A stretch of DNA of 15,041 nt, taken from the NCBI GenBank assembly GCA_013203015.1, contig JABMPO010000319.1, positions 1 to 15,041 on the forward strand. The letters run 5' to 3'. The DNA is from Fidelibacterota bacterium (GTDB taxonomy: Bacteria; Fidelibacterota; Marinisomatia; Marinisomatales; TCS56). Positions 1-7,739 of the stretch are shown one piece after another; positions within the stretch are counted from its first letter, which is position 1, and every line of letters starts with the position of its first letter. Below the pieces are notes generated by a model. The model was not told where the DNA came from and searched no databases. It saw only the letters and a program-made list of their open reading frames with translations. Position numbers and translations under genes: made by a program.

Positions 1-304
1 CCAGTTGACCCAACTGCTGTATTATGTTTACACCAAATCAGATTTTCTAAGTGAATACCAGGACGCCCTGCCAATCAGCGGTATTGACGGAACACTGGAA
101 AATAGAATGAAAAACGAATTGGTTCGGGGAAAAATCCTGGCAAAAACCGGCACTCTATCGGGAGCCAGCAATCTTTCCGGTTATGCTTTTTCGAAGCGCG
201 GTGAAACACTAATTTTCTCGATTATGATTAACGGTTATGTTGGCTCATCCGGGCCATATCGCCGATTGCAGGATCGAATTTGCACCATATTAGCAACTTA
301 TTAA
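1..304 (+). CDS. dacB: D-alanyl-D-alanine carboxypeptidase/endopeptidase, PBP4 type (peptidase S13), 3' end only
   Basis: This is the C-terminal ~100 residues of a protein that begins before the window; the frame is open from base 2 to the TAA at 302-304. The segment reading AKTGTLSGASNLSGYAF carries the KTG box of penicillin-binding proteins. It is followed by the strand-rich end (FSIMINGY) and a short terminal helix (RRLQDRICTILATY), as in S13/PBP4 enzymes. These periplasmic enzymes trim D-Ala from peptidoglycan stem peptides or cut cross-links. The SxxK and SxN boxes would lie upstream and cannot be checked. The next gene (LD-carboxypeptidase) starts 13 nt after the stop, so the two are probably co-transcribed. 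S13 is favoured over S11 from the look of the KTG region, but class assignment from a tail is not certain. Confidence 0.85.
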   Translation, partial: QLTQLLYYVYTKSDFLSEYQDALPISGIDGTLENRMKNELVRGKILAKTGTLSGASNLSGYAFSKRGETLIFSIMINGYVGSSGPYRRLQDRICTILATY

Positions 305-317
305 GGGAGTAGCAGCA

Positions 318-1247
318 ATGATAAAACCACCCAGATTGAATCGTGGCGGTACGATCGGAATCGTAAATCCATCTTACTGGCTTAAAGAGGAATTTTTAGA
401 AAAAACCGTAAAAATAATGGAAGCCCGAGGCTATCGTGTTGTGTTGGGTAAATCGCCTTATTTGAAAGACAATCTTTACGCCGGTGCGCCAGCTGAACGG
501 GCTGCGGATATAATGGATATGTTCACCAATCCGGAAATCGATGCCATCGTTTGTGCCCGGGGTGGTTATGGTGCCAATCGAGTAGAACCGTTATTGAATT
601 ATGATATTATCCAGGCCAACCCCAAAATTTTTATGGGTTACAGTGATATTACTACCTACACTATGTCGATAACCCAGAAAACGGGACTGGTGACTTTCCA
701 CGGTCCTATGCTGGTGACCCATAAAGAAGAAGAATTGGAATATAATTTCATCAATTTTGAAATGGGCGTCGTGAATGGTAAACCGTACACGATTACTCCT
801 CCGGATGATTTCCCGGTCCGGGTTCTCAAACCGGGAGTTGCCAATGGACCACTACTGGGCGGTAATATTTCTTTGCTGGTGAACCGCCTTGCCACCGAAG
901 GACAACTTGAGACCGATGGTGCAATTCTCTTCCTGGAAGATATAAGTGAATATCTGTATTCATTTGACCGCACCCTGTATCACCTGCGCCGGACCGGAAT
1001 GTTCGATAATATTACTGGACTAATCATCGGGGAAATGTGCGATATGAGCGATACCGAAATCCCCTTTGGCAAAACAGTTGACGAAATTGTGATGGATGTC
1101 GTTGGCGATCTCAATATCCCTATCGTTTCTAATTTTGCCTGTGGGCACGGTCGCTACCAAGCTACCATGCCAATTTCCATTCCCGCGCATCTGGAAACGG
1201 TTGGCGATTCCGCTATCTTAAAAATCCTTGAAGCACCTGTCAAATAA
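318..1247 (+). CDS. ldcA: LD-carboxypeptidase (peptidase S66, LdcA/MccF family)
   Basis: The 309-residue protein has the normal length for S66 serine peptidases, which remove the terminal D-Ala from tetrapeptides during murein recycling; relatives (MccF) inactivate microcin C. The family triad is visible: the nucleophile Ser109 in GYSDIT, Glu207 in LFLEDISE, and His277 in ACGHGRYQATMPI. The N terminus (RGGTIGIVNPS) and the CARGGYGANR segment are typical of the first domain. No signal peptide is seen, so the protein is probably cytoplasmic. The ATG has a GGGAG-like ribosome site about 10 nt upstream. It lies between a D,D-carboxypeptidase gene and spmAB with gaps of 13 and 11 nt, which makes a peptidoglycan role much more likely than microcin immunity. 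Confidence 0.92.
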   Translation: MIKPPRLNRGGTIGIVNPSYWLKEEFLEKTVKIMEARGYRVVLGKSPYLKDNLYAGAPAERAADIMDMFTNPEIDAIVCARGGYGANRVEPLLNYDIIQANPKIFMGYSDITTYTMSITQKTGLVTFHGPMLVTHKEEELEYNFINFEMGVVNGKPYTITPPDDFPVRVLKPGVANGPLLGGNISLLVNRLATEGQLETDGAILFLEDISEYLYSFDRTLYHLRRTGMFDNITGLIIGEMCDMSDTEIPFGKTVDEIVMDVVGDLNIPIVSNFACGHGRYQATMPISIPAHLETVGDSAILKILEAPVK

Positions 1248-1258
1248 GGAAAATACTC

Positions 1259-1894
1259 ATGCTAAACTATATCTGGTTCGGATTAATGATAATTGCTCTG
1301 GTGGTGGGCGCCATTAACGGGCAACTGACAGAAGTGACTAATGCTGCCGTCAAATCAGCGGCAGTGGCTGTTGAAATCTCCCTGGGATTAATTGGAATAA
1401 TGGCCATGTGGCTCGGAATCATGAAAATTGCCGAAGAAGGTGGTTTGATTAAAATCCTGGCCCGCGCTATCAGACCGGTTGCTCGATTCCTGTTCCCAGA
1501 GATACCTGACGGCCACCCGGCAATCGGTGCCATGATGATGAACATCACTGCAAACTGGTTGGGTTTGGGAAATGCTGCTACCCCACTAGGGTTAAAAGCT
1601 ATGGACCAATTACAAAGTCTTAATCTGTCAAAAGATACCGCTTCAAATTCCCAGATCACTTTTCTGGCCATCAATACCGCCAGTATCACCTTTATTCCCA
1701 TGACGGTTATCGCGGTTCGGGCTGAGCTGGGATCGATGAATCCATTTGAGATCATCAGTACCAGTATTTTCGCGTCAACTTGCGCCTGCATCGCGGCGAT
1801 CACTGCATCGCGGATACTGTCAAAATTACCGGCCATGCAGGCCAGTAATCCCATGCTTCAAACGAACATGGAAAAGGAGGTCACCAATGGTTGA
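1259..1894 (+). CDS. spmA: SpmA-like membrane protein, nucleoside-recognition (Gate) domain
   Basis: The 211-residue protein is hydrophobic throughout, with an N-terminal membrane segment (YIWFGLMIIALVVGAING) followed by several helices. The stretch around MMMNITANWLGLGNAATPLGLKAM is the hallmark of SpmA and the nucleoside-recognition/Gate family, with conserved Asn and Gly residues inside the membrane. In Bacillus, SpmA and SpmB act with the carboxypeptidase DacB on spore-cortex dehydration; in non-sporulating bacteria the pair is common but poorly understood. The transported substrate, if any, is unknown. The stop overlaps the spmB start by 8 nt, the usual coupling for this pair. Confidence 0.9.
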   Translation: MLNYIWFGLMIIALVVGAINGQLTEVTNAAVKSAAVAVEISLGLIGIMAMWLGIMKIAEEGGLIKILARAIRPVARFLFPEIPDGHPAIGAMMMNITANWLGLGNAATPLGLKAMDQLQSLNLSKDTASNSQITFLAINTASITFIPMTVIAVRAELGSMNPFEIISTSIFASTCACIAAITASRILSKLPAMQASNPMLQTNMEKEVTNG

Positions 1895-2468
1895 TTCTCT
1901 GGCAACTGTAGTTAACACGGCCTCCGATCCATTGTTCACAACGATCATGAAATCCATTTCAAATCTGGCTATTCCTTTTCTGCTGTTTGTAATTGTCACA
2001 ATGGGTTTCATTAAAAAAGTAAAGGTTTACGAAGTATTTGTAGATGGTGCCAAAGAAGGTTTTAATGTGGCAATTCGAATAATACCCTATCTCGTGGCTA
2101 TTCTCGTTGCCATCGGCATGTTTCGGGCATCCGGAGCCATGGATTGGCTGGTTGCGCTGATATCACCGGCCACCGATTTAATCGGCATGCCTGCCGAAAC
2201 CCTGCCGGTAGCGCTCATGCGTCCCCTTTCCGGGAGTGGTTCCCTGGGTATCGTCACGGAGCTGATCAACACTCACGGACCTGATTCGTTTATCGGCCGC
2301 CTGGCCTCCACCCTGTTCGGTAGCACTGAAACCACGTTCTATGTACTGGCGGTGTATTTTGGCGCCGTCGGTATCCGCAAGAGTCGCCATGCGGTTGCTT
2401 CCGGCCTGATTGGTGATTTCGTCGGTGTTATGGCCGCTGTATTCATCTGCCGGATCATTTTCGGTTAA
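1887..2468 (+). CDS. spmB: SpmB-like membrane protein, nucleoside-recognition (Gate) domain
   Basis: The 193-residue protein begins at MVDSLATVVN. I chose the ATG at 1887 because a strong AAGGAGG ribosome site sits at 1874-1880 and SpmB homology starts there; the open frame runs back to 1746 but encodes an implausible Arg-rich stretch. Membrane segments include IPFLLFVIVTMGFI and IIPYLVAILVAIGMF. The family block MRPLSGSGSLGIVTELINTHGPDSFIGRLASTLFGSTETTFYVLAVYFGAVGIRK is well preserved. SpmA and SpmB are thought to act as a pair in the membrane. It is the last gene of the dacB-ldcA-spmA-spmB run. Confidence 0.9.
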   Translation: MVDSLATVVNTASDPLFTTIMKSISNLAIPFLLFVIVTMGFIKKVKVYEVFVDGAKEGFNVAIRIIPYLVAILVAIGMFRASGAMDWLVALISPATDLIGMPAETLPVALMRPLSGSGSLGIVTELINTHGPDSFIGRLASTLFGSTETTFYVLAVYFGAVGIRKSRHAVASGLIGDFVGVMAAVFICRIIFG

Positions 2469-2479
2469 ACCATGTAATG

Positions 2480-2507
2480 GTAGGGACAACTCATGAGTTG
2501 TCCCTAC
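2480..2507. repeat. Perfect 28-bp palindrome after spmB
   Basis: Two exact 14-nt arms (GTAGGGACAACTCA and its complement) meet with no loop, 11 nt after the spmB stop. There is no T tract on either side, so it is not a textbook Rho-independent terminator, though as RNA it would form a very stable hairpin and could protect or stop the transcript. GTAGGGAC-type palindromes recur as dispersed repeats in many environmental genomes, from memory only. I see no second copy in this window. Confidence 0.75.
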
Positions 2508-2567
2508 AAAAATACTGGTCATTTCTGATCCCCTAGATTTGTCGAATTAACAATGACTATAATTGTA

Positions 2568-2599
2568 AACCGATAAATCGGTTGGGATCAATTCCCAAC
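2568..2599 (+). promoter_or_regulatory. Two overlapping, mutually exclusive hairpins upstream of mscS
   Basis: The first stem pairs AACCGAT (2568-2574) with ATCGGTT (2577-2583) around a 2-nt AA spacer. The second pairs GTTGGGA (2581-2587) with TCCCAAC (2593-2599) around a 5-nt loop. They share GTT at 2581-2583, so only one can form fully at a time. They end 45 nt before the mscS ATG. A leader attenuator is possible, but so is an operator read as DNA or chance; no U tract follows. Confidence 0.35.
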
Positions 2600-2644
2600 T
2601 AATAAAATCATTCCCCCACCCAATAATTACTGCTAATTTTGACC

Positions 2645-3805
2645 ATGAAAGATTTAACTGCAACTATTGAAAAAATCCGATCGATTCTGGATTTTCCCAT
2701 TCTCAAGACTGATTTATTAAATATCGAACTTGGCAATTTGCTATTAGGTCTGGTGGTATTTTTTACAGCCGCCAAGCTGATTCCAACTCTGGTGCGTCGA
2801 TTAATGTCGTTCGGATTATTCAGCAAAATCCGGGATCAAGAAACGAATCAATGGCTGAGAAGATTTACTTCATTTATATTCATGGTTATTTTGACAGTTT
2901 CAAGTCTGACAATAATCGGATTCCCCTTCCGGTTATTCGGATCATTCTGGCATTTTACATTATTCACTGTGCAGGATAACACGATTGAACTGGGCAATAT
3001 CCTAATGGGATTAATTCTGCTGTACCCCGGAATTCGATTCTCTCGCTACCTGTCTACTGAATTTAAGACCCTGTTTTTGAAACGCCTCCGAATTGATGCC
3101 GGAACCAGGAATACATTGGAAGCTTTGTCGCGCTATTTGATGGTATTTATTGTCGTTTTATTTGTACTTACAATTGTCGGCATTCCGTTGACAGCTTTCA
3201 CCATACTAGGTGGTGCGCTGGCAATTGGTGTCGGTCTGGGTAGCCAAAATCTGGTCAATAATTTTCTCAGTGGACTGGTTTTGATGACCGAAAAACCCCT
3301 CAAGGTGAATGACATCGTGGAACTGGAAAATCGGCGTGGTATTGTGGAACATATCGGCGGCCGCTCAACCAGAATTAAAACTTTTGATAATGTCAGGATG
3401 GTAATACCTAACAGCAAGCTGTTGGAAAACACGGTCATAAATTGGTCGCTAATTGATAATTATTTGCGCCGAGAAATATCTGTTGGTGTGTCCTATGGTT
3501 CTCCAGCAACCAAAGTCGGGGAATTACTGCGTCAGGTGGTGGCTAATCATAATCAGGTTGAGAAAAAACCCGAACCAGTTATTCTTTTTGATAAATTCGG
3601 TGACGATGCCCTCATATTTAAAATCCTATTCTGGGTTCAAATAAATGATACCATCAACCCATTTGTTATAGAGAGCGATATTCGCTACGGTATTTACGAT
3701 ATTCTCGAAAAAGAGCAAATTACCATCGCCTACCCCCAGCGCGATGTTCATTTAGATTCGGTAAAACCGATCGAGGTTTCAGTAATAAAATCTGATAAAA
3801 AATAA
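2645..3805 (+). CDS. MscS-family small-conductance mechanosensitive channel
   Basis: The 386-residue inner-membrane protein is longer than E. coli MscS (286 aa) because of extra N-terminal helices. Membrane segments include LLLGLVVFFTAAKLIPTL, FIFMVILTVSSLTIIGF, LGNILMGLILLYPGI and LMVFIVVLFVLTIVGIPL. The pore helix and hinge are clear in ALAIGVGLGSQNLVNNFLSGLVLMTEKPLKVNDIVEL, followed by the beta domain (GIVEHIGGRSTRIKTFDNVRMVIPNSKLLENTVINW) and an alpha-beta C-terminal domain. Such channels release solutes on hypo-osmotic shock. I prefer the ATG at 2645 over the TTG at 2639; neither has an obvious ribosome site. It stands alone, convergent with nagB. Confidence 0.9.
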   Translation: MKDLTATIEKIRSILDFPILKTDLLNIELGNLLLGLVVFFTAAKLIPTLVRRLMSFGLFSKIRDQETNQWLRRFTSFIFMVILTVSSLTIIGFPFRLFGSFWHFTLFTVQDNTIELGNILMGLILLYPGIRFSRYLSTEFKTLFLKRLRIDAGTRNTLEALSRYLMVFIVVLFVLTIVGIPLTAFTILGGALAIGVGLGSQNLVNNFLSGLVLMTEKPLKVNDIVELENRRGIVEHIGGRSTRIKTFDNVRMVIPNSKLLENTVINWSLIDNYLRREISVGVSYGSPATKVGELLRQVVANHNQVEKKPEPVILFDKFGDDALIFKILFWVQINDTINPFVIESDIRYGIYDILEKEQITIAYPQRDVHLDSVKPIEVSVIKSDKK

Positions 3806-3821
3806 ACTGAAGGCAGCAACA

Positions 3822-3844
3822 CCCCCGTTATTCAAGCAAGGGGG
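3822..3844. terminator. Possible bidirectional terminator between mscS and nagB
   Basis: A CCCCC (3822-3826) / GGGGG (3840-3844) stem with a 13-nt loop sits between the convergent stops of mscS (3805) and nagB (3849). There is no long T run on either strand; the flank beyond 3844 is AT-rich. The position suits a shared terminator, but the 5-bp stem is short. Confidence 0.35.
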
Positions 3845-3848
3845 ATGA

Positions 3849-4658
3849 TTATAATATTTTGCCCGGATCTAAATTATCTTTTTCAATATCCCTAAAATAG
3901 CGCACAGTTTCCATTCTTAATTCCGCAGTGGCATCCACATCGCAGACAATCATTGATTTTGGGTGCAGTTGCAGTGCCGAGGCCGTCCACATGTGATTTA
4001 CCCCTTCCTCGATAATCTTATGCAGCGCGCGGGCCTTGCCGTGACCGTTAACAATTAAAATTACTTCCTTCGCATCGGTAACAGTGGCAACCCCTACTGT
4101 TAAAGCCAATTTTGGTACTTGGTCTACATCATCTTCGAAGAAGCGCGAATTGGCGATTCGAGTATCGTAAGTCAAAGTTTTGATACGGGTCCGGGAATAC
4201 AGCGATGATCCAGGTTCATTAAAAGCGATGTGCCCGTCAGGACCAATCCCACCGAGAAACAAATGAATTCCGCCCAGGGCGGTGATTTTCTTTTCGTATC
4301 GATTGCATTCTTCTTCTAAATCATCGGCGTTTCCGTTCAGAATATTAATATTTTCAAGTGGCATCCTAATATGCTCAAAAAGATTCTTTCTCATAAAAGA
4401 ATGGTAACTTTCCAGATGTCCTTCTTCGATCCCCACATATTCATCCATGTTAAAAGTAATGACATTATCGAAAGTGACTTTTCCCGATTTCACTAATTTT
4501 ACCAGTTCCCGATAGGTACCAACCGGGGATGACCCGGTAGGTAAGCCTAAGACAAACGGATTCTCAGGAGTGGGACCAAAATCATTAATGGAGTTGACAA
4601 TATAATTGGCAACCCATTTACTCATCCGGTCGTAACTGTCTTGTATTATTAAACGCAT
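3849..4658 (-). CDS. nagB: Glucosamine-6-phosphate deaminase
   Basis: The 269-residue enzyme converts glucosamine-6-P to fructose-6-P and ammonia in the cytoplasm. It aligns with E. coli NagB (266 aa) without shifts up to the active site: Asp72 in NMDEYVG, and Asp141, His143 and Glu148 in GPDGHIAFNEPGSS are all present. The phosphate-binding LPTGSSP loop lies near residue 40. It is the last gene of the pta-ackA-acp-nagR-DUF4954-nagB run, 16 nt after the DUF4954 stop. The upstream GntR/UTRA gene supports induction by amino sugars. The catalytic set is intact, unlike in the fusion protein at 10211-12532. Confidence 0.97.
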   Translation of the reverse strand: MRLIIQDSYDRMSKWVANYIVNSINDFGPTPENPFVLGLPTGSSPVGTYRELVKLVKSGKVTFDNVITFNMDEYVGIEEGHLESYHSFMRKNLFEHIRMPLENINILNGNADDLEEECNRYEKKITALGGIHLFLGGIGPDGHIAFNEPGSSLYSRTRIKTLTYDTRIANSRFFEDDVDQVPKLALTVGVATVTDAKEVILIVNGHGKARALHKIIEEGVNHMWTASALQLHPKSMIVCDVDATAELRMETVRYFRDIEKDNLDPGKIL

Positions 4659-4674
4659 AAATAGCTCCGGTTTA

Positions 4675-6657
4675 TTACATATTTTTTCTGATTATCTTTT
4701 TGGCAGTTTCATAACGTTGTTCCATTTCAACTACAAGTTGGTTTAGTTGTCTGATGAAACTATTATCTTCATAATTACCCCGTACTGCAGAAAAATCTTC
4801 GGCCTGATTGCCATCGATTCCGTAGCCGGTACGGACATTGCCTTCGAATTCTTTTTTTGCGTCATTGGCCACCAGATTCAAATATTTCCGGGACGCCTTC
4901 TGCCAGAAGTCTAGTATCCCATTAACATCTTCCTTGGTGGCCGCCGACAGCTCTTTACCATGTAACTCGGAAAAAATACTCAAATACCAATTCCATTCAT
5001 CAGCACCATAGGCTGAGTGGATGTTTTTCAATTTTTCCTGCAATTCATCGAATGATTTAACCTGCCCCGATTCAATCTCCTGCAGTAAACGATCTAATCG
5101 GGATTGGCGGCATAATAGTCCATTGACATCTACCCAATCCCCGGTGCCAGTTTCACCTTCGGGTTCGCTGGCGCCAAATCCTTTGGCAAAATCCCCCGCA
5201 GCCAGCGCTTCCATATGACGAACCAGTAAGTCCCCAAAGTACATATCCAACGCCATCTGATAATAACGGGGACAGGTTTTTAATAATAAACGTTTTATAT
5301 GAATGGCCTTGTAAACAATGGATTCTTGTCCTTTTACCGTCTTTTCGTATAACTCCTGCATTATCTTTTTACCACGCAGCATCTTTTGGGCCGTAAATGG
5401 TGACAGAACATCAAAAATCAACAAGTCTAATTTGTCATCATTTTGCCGGCGATCGCGCTGGGGCCATTTAAGTCCGTCCCGGAGCGTTCCGACAGTGAAA
5501 AAATTCATGCCGGGGATTAATGTCGATCTGCCCTTAAAGATATCAACATATGAAAAAGGGAAATCGGAGGTATCGAAATTAGCACTGTGTTTTCCCATAA
5601 CGGCGCTGAACGCGCCCACCCGGGCCGGCCAAAGCAGATACGAGCCTGAGCCGGTTTTGCTGCCCCGTTCCAATATTCCCTGGTGAACCGGTCCCAGTTT
5701 GTACATATGATTGGATTGATTGGTGGCACTGCCGGCATTGAAAAAGGAGAACATTCCGGCAATCAGCAGGGTCGAACGATGGTGGGTTACGGTATACGGA
5801 CCAGCCAGAATTGAGCAGGCTTCGGAATGAAAACCTTCACAATTGGCAAAAAATGCTGAATTTTCAGCGGAAAACTGTTTTCCGATCCGACTTCCCTCGC
5901 CAACCAGAGTATTGGCAAGCATGGCACCATCCTTGACTGATGCTCCTTGCTGGATAATGAAATTTTCGGCGATCACATCCGATCCAATATTAGTTGGTGC
6001 CGCACCGGTAGAATCAACAGTTCCATTAATCAGGGATTTAGCGCCATCAAGAATAGCAGCTTCCCCAATTTTTACATTTTTTATGACTGTGCAGTTTTGA
6101 ATCCTGGTATTATTACCAATTGAGGCGGTCGTTGATTTGATGCCTTCGGAATAATCTTCCGCTATTTTGTCAAGAGCCCGGACCAACGCCCTGCGATCAC
6201 GATATAAGGTGTTTAGATAGGCAATCTGAGCGCTGGTGCGGCTGGTGATTTTTAATTCTCGGCCACCACCTTCATTCAAAACTTCAATCTCGCAGCCATT
6301 TCCAAAGCTGGTCGCTTCCGTACAAGAAATAGTACCGCAATTTTCAATAATAACTGAATCGCCGAGTTTTAGATTGGACAACCAGCCATGAATATTTGCA
6401 AGGTGGCAATTATCGCCCACAATAACATTATGCAAGCGAGCATTAAATAAACCGGATTGCCGGGGAATATTGTCGGCTGGATTTAATTCATTTCCGATAC
6501 TCCCGATCGCAATATCACCGGAAAACTCGCAATTCCGAATTGCACTGGGACTAAAACCGGATTTTACCAATACTTTGGTCCAGTCAGTGGCACGGGAGGC
6601 ACCTGCTGTCAATATTTCTATTTCGTCTGCGGTTAATGCTCGGTATTGGTAGGCCAT
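4675..6657 (-). CDS. DUF4954 protein, left-handed beta-helix (hexapeptide-repeat) type
   Basis: The 660-residue protein matches what I remember of DUF4954, a long uncharacterised family of Bacteroidetes and relatives. The N terminus (YRALTADEIEILTAGASRATDW) is typical. Residues ~35-280 contain repeated short beta turns of hexapeptide character (IGNNTRIQNC, VKIGEAAILDGA, IGSDVIAENFIIQQGASV), as in sugar-nucleotide acyl- or nucleotidyl-transferases. A conserved His/Asn-rich block (THHRSTLLIAG, SNHMYKLGPVHQG) lies near residues 285-330. The C-terminal third is helical and ends in a probable coiled coil. There is no signal peptide. Being 9 nt after nagR and 16 nt before nagB suggests a role in amino-sugar phosphate or UDP-sugar metabolism; the actual reaction is unknown. 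Confidence 0.85.
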   Translation of the reverse strand: MAYQYRALTADEIEILTAGASRATDWTKVLVKSGFSPSAIRNCEFSGDIAIGSIGNELNPADNIPRQSGLFNARLHNVIVGDNCHLANIHGWLSNLKLGDSVIIENCGTISCTEATSFGNGCEIEVLNEGGGRELKITSRTSAQIAYLNTLYRDRRALVRALDKIAEDYSEGIKSTTASIGNNTRIQNCTVIKNVKIGEAAILDGAKSLINGTVDSTGAAPTNIGSDVIAENFIIQQGASVKDGAMLANTLVGEGSRIGKQFSAENSAFFANCEGFHSEACSILAGPYTVTHHRSTLLIAGMFSFFNAGSATNQSNHMYKLGPVHQGILERGSKTGSGSYLLWPARVGAFSAVMGKHSANFDTSDFPFSYVDIFKGRSTLIPGMNFFTVGTLRDGLKWPQRDRRQNDDKLDLLIFDVLSPFTAQKMLRGKKIMQELYEKTVKGQESIVYKAIHIKRLLLKTCPRYYQMALDMYFGDLLVRHMEALAAGDFAKGFGASEPEGETGTGDWVDVNGLLCRQSRLDRLLQEIESGQVKSFDELQEKLKNIHSAYGADEWNWYLSIFSELHGKELSAATKEDVNGILDFWQKASRKYLNLVANDAKKEFEGNVRTGYGIDGNQAEDFSAVRGNYEDNSFIRQLNQLVVEMEQRYETAKKIIRKNM

Positions 6658-6666
6658 CGGTCTGGT

Positions 6667-7431
6667 TTACTTCGTTATTTCTATATTAAGCTTGTATTTA
6701 TCACCGCGGTACACTCCCTCGAGATATTCAATCGGACGATTTTCTATTGAAAAGGTTGTACCTCTTACAAATAGAATTGGACTGCCCACTTTAATATCCA
6801 GTAATTCGGCGGTGGGATTTTTTGCCAGTGCCGGTTCAATGATATGCTCGGCTCTTGAAAGATGGATTTTGACTTGCTGCTCGATGAAACCATAAATGGA
6901 AATATTTTCATCCAAACCGGTCTCCAGAATTTTTTCACCGACCACATTGGTTAAAAATGATGTCTCGAGGCAATAGGGTATATCCTCAAGGTAACGCAAG
7001 CGGCGAACCATAACAATCGGCCTTTCGGTTTTTTCATGCAGTCCTCGATAAGCGTATTCATATTTCTTCAGAACATGGGTTATTTTTTTAATTTTCAGTA
7101 TTTTAGAATGGGTACGATAGCCCATTTTATGCATCACTGCCGAGAACCCCTCCAGCTTAATGAGCATTTGCGGCGATGGCAGATCATTTACAAATGTACC
7201 TTCTCCACGCTTGATGTGAATATATTCTTCCTTAACCAGTTCGCGTATAGCCTGTCGCACCGTCATGCGGCTGATATTAAATGCAGCCGATATTTCATTT
7301 TCACTGGGAATTTTAGCACTCGGCACCAATTTTTTATCTTTTATCATCTTTACGATAATATCACGGACCTGGATATAGATCGGTGTGTGAGAATTTTTAT
7401 CGATAAAATAATTCGCTAAAGCTTTAGACAT
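6667..7431 (-). CDS. nagR: GntR-family regulator of the HutC/UTRA class, NagR-like
   Basis: The 254-residue protein has an N-terminal winged helix-turn-helix (residues ~14-82: PIYIQVRDIIVKMIKDKKL, SENEISAAFNISRMTVRQAIRELVKEEYI, RGEGTFV). A UTRA ligand-binding domain follows to the C terminus (RRLRYLEDIPYCLETSFL, LFVRGTTFSIENRPIEYLEGVYRGDKYKL). HutC-class regulators bind operators with a GT-N-TA-N-AC core; one such site lies in the pta promoter at 10030-10039. Its place two genes before nagB mirrors the nagAB-nagR cluster of Bacillus, where NagR senses GlcN-6-P or GlcNAc-6-P. Ligand and name come from context; the class assignment is firm. Confidence 0.88.
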   Translation of the reverse strand: MSKALANYFIDKNSHTPIYIQVRDIIVKMIKDKKLVPSAKIPSENEISAAFNISRMTVRQAIRELVKEEYIHIKRGEGTFVNDLPSPQMLIKLEGFSAVMHKMGYRTHSKILKIKKITHVLKKYEYAYRGLHEKTERPIVMVRRLRYLEDIPYCLETSFLTNVVGEKILETGLDENISIYGFIEQQVKIHLSRAEHIIEPALAKNPTAELLDIKVGSPILFVRGTTFSIENRPIEYLEGVYRGDKYKLNIEITK

Positions 7432-7485
7432 GTGATACCTCGCAGATAAATCTATTTTTCACTTTATTTGAAATATCCGGACAAA

Positions 7486-7728
7486 TCACACGGCAGCAAT
7501 TACTTTATCAATAAACTCAGCGGCATTACTGACATTGGTTACTGCTAAGGCCGCATCTTCATCCATTTCGATATCAAATTCTTCTTCAAATGCCGCAACT
7601 AATTCGATTGATTGAATCGATTCCGCGCCTAAATCTTCCACAAAACGCGAATCATCATTGATCTGATTTATATCGATTCCCAATAATTCAGCAGTTACTT
7701 GCTTGATTCTTCCCATTGTGTCAGACAT
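7486..7728 (-). CDS. Acyl carrier protein
   Basis: The 80-residue, strongly acidic four-helix protein has the carrier signature EDLGAESIQSIELVAAFEEEFDIEM. Ser37 is the expected phosphopantetheine attachment site. The usual DSL is ESI here, so it may not be the housekeeping AcpP. It lies 11 nt after ackA and 54 nt before nagR on the same strand. No fatty-acid or polyketide enzyme is adjacent. It could carry an acyl group for a nearby transferase (DUF4954 has an acyltransferase-like fold) or be a displaced fatty-acid ACP; the sequence does not decide. Confidence 0.9.
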   Translation of the reverse strand: MSDTMGRIKQVTAELLGIDINQINDDSRFVEDLGAESIQSIELVAAFEEEFDIEMDEDAALAVTNVSNAAEFIDKVIAAV

Positions 7729-7739
7729 TATTTACCCTT

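Noticed and set aside
656..1854. Long minus-strand open frames opposite ldcA and spmA
   Set aside because: They are shadows of well-supported plus-strand genes and show no recognisable protein features.
1746..1886. Possible 47-residue N-terminal extension of SpmB
   Set aside because: The extension is Arg/Pro-rich, lies inside spmA, and a strong ribosome site points to the ATG at 1887.
2639..2644. TTG start for the MscS gene
   Set aside because: It adds only two residues and has no better ribosome site than the ATG at 2645.
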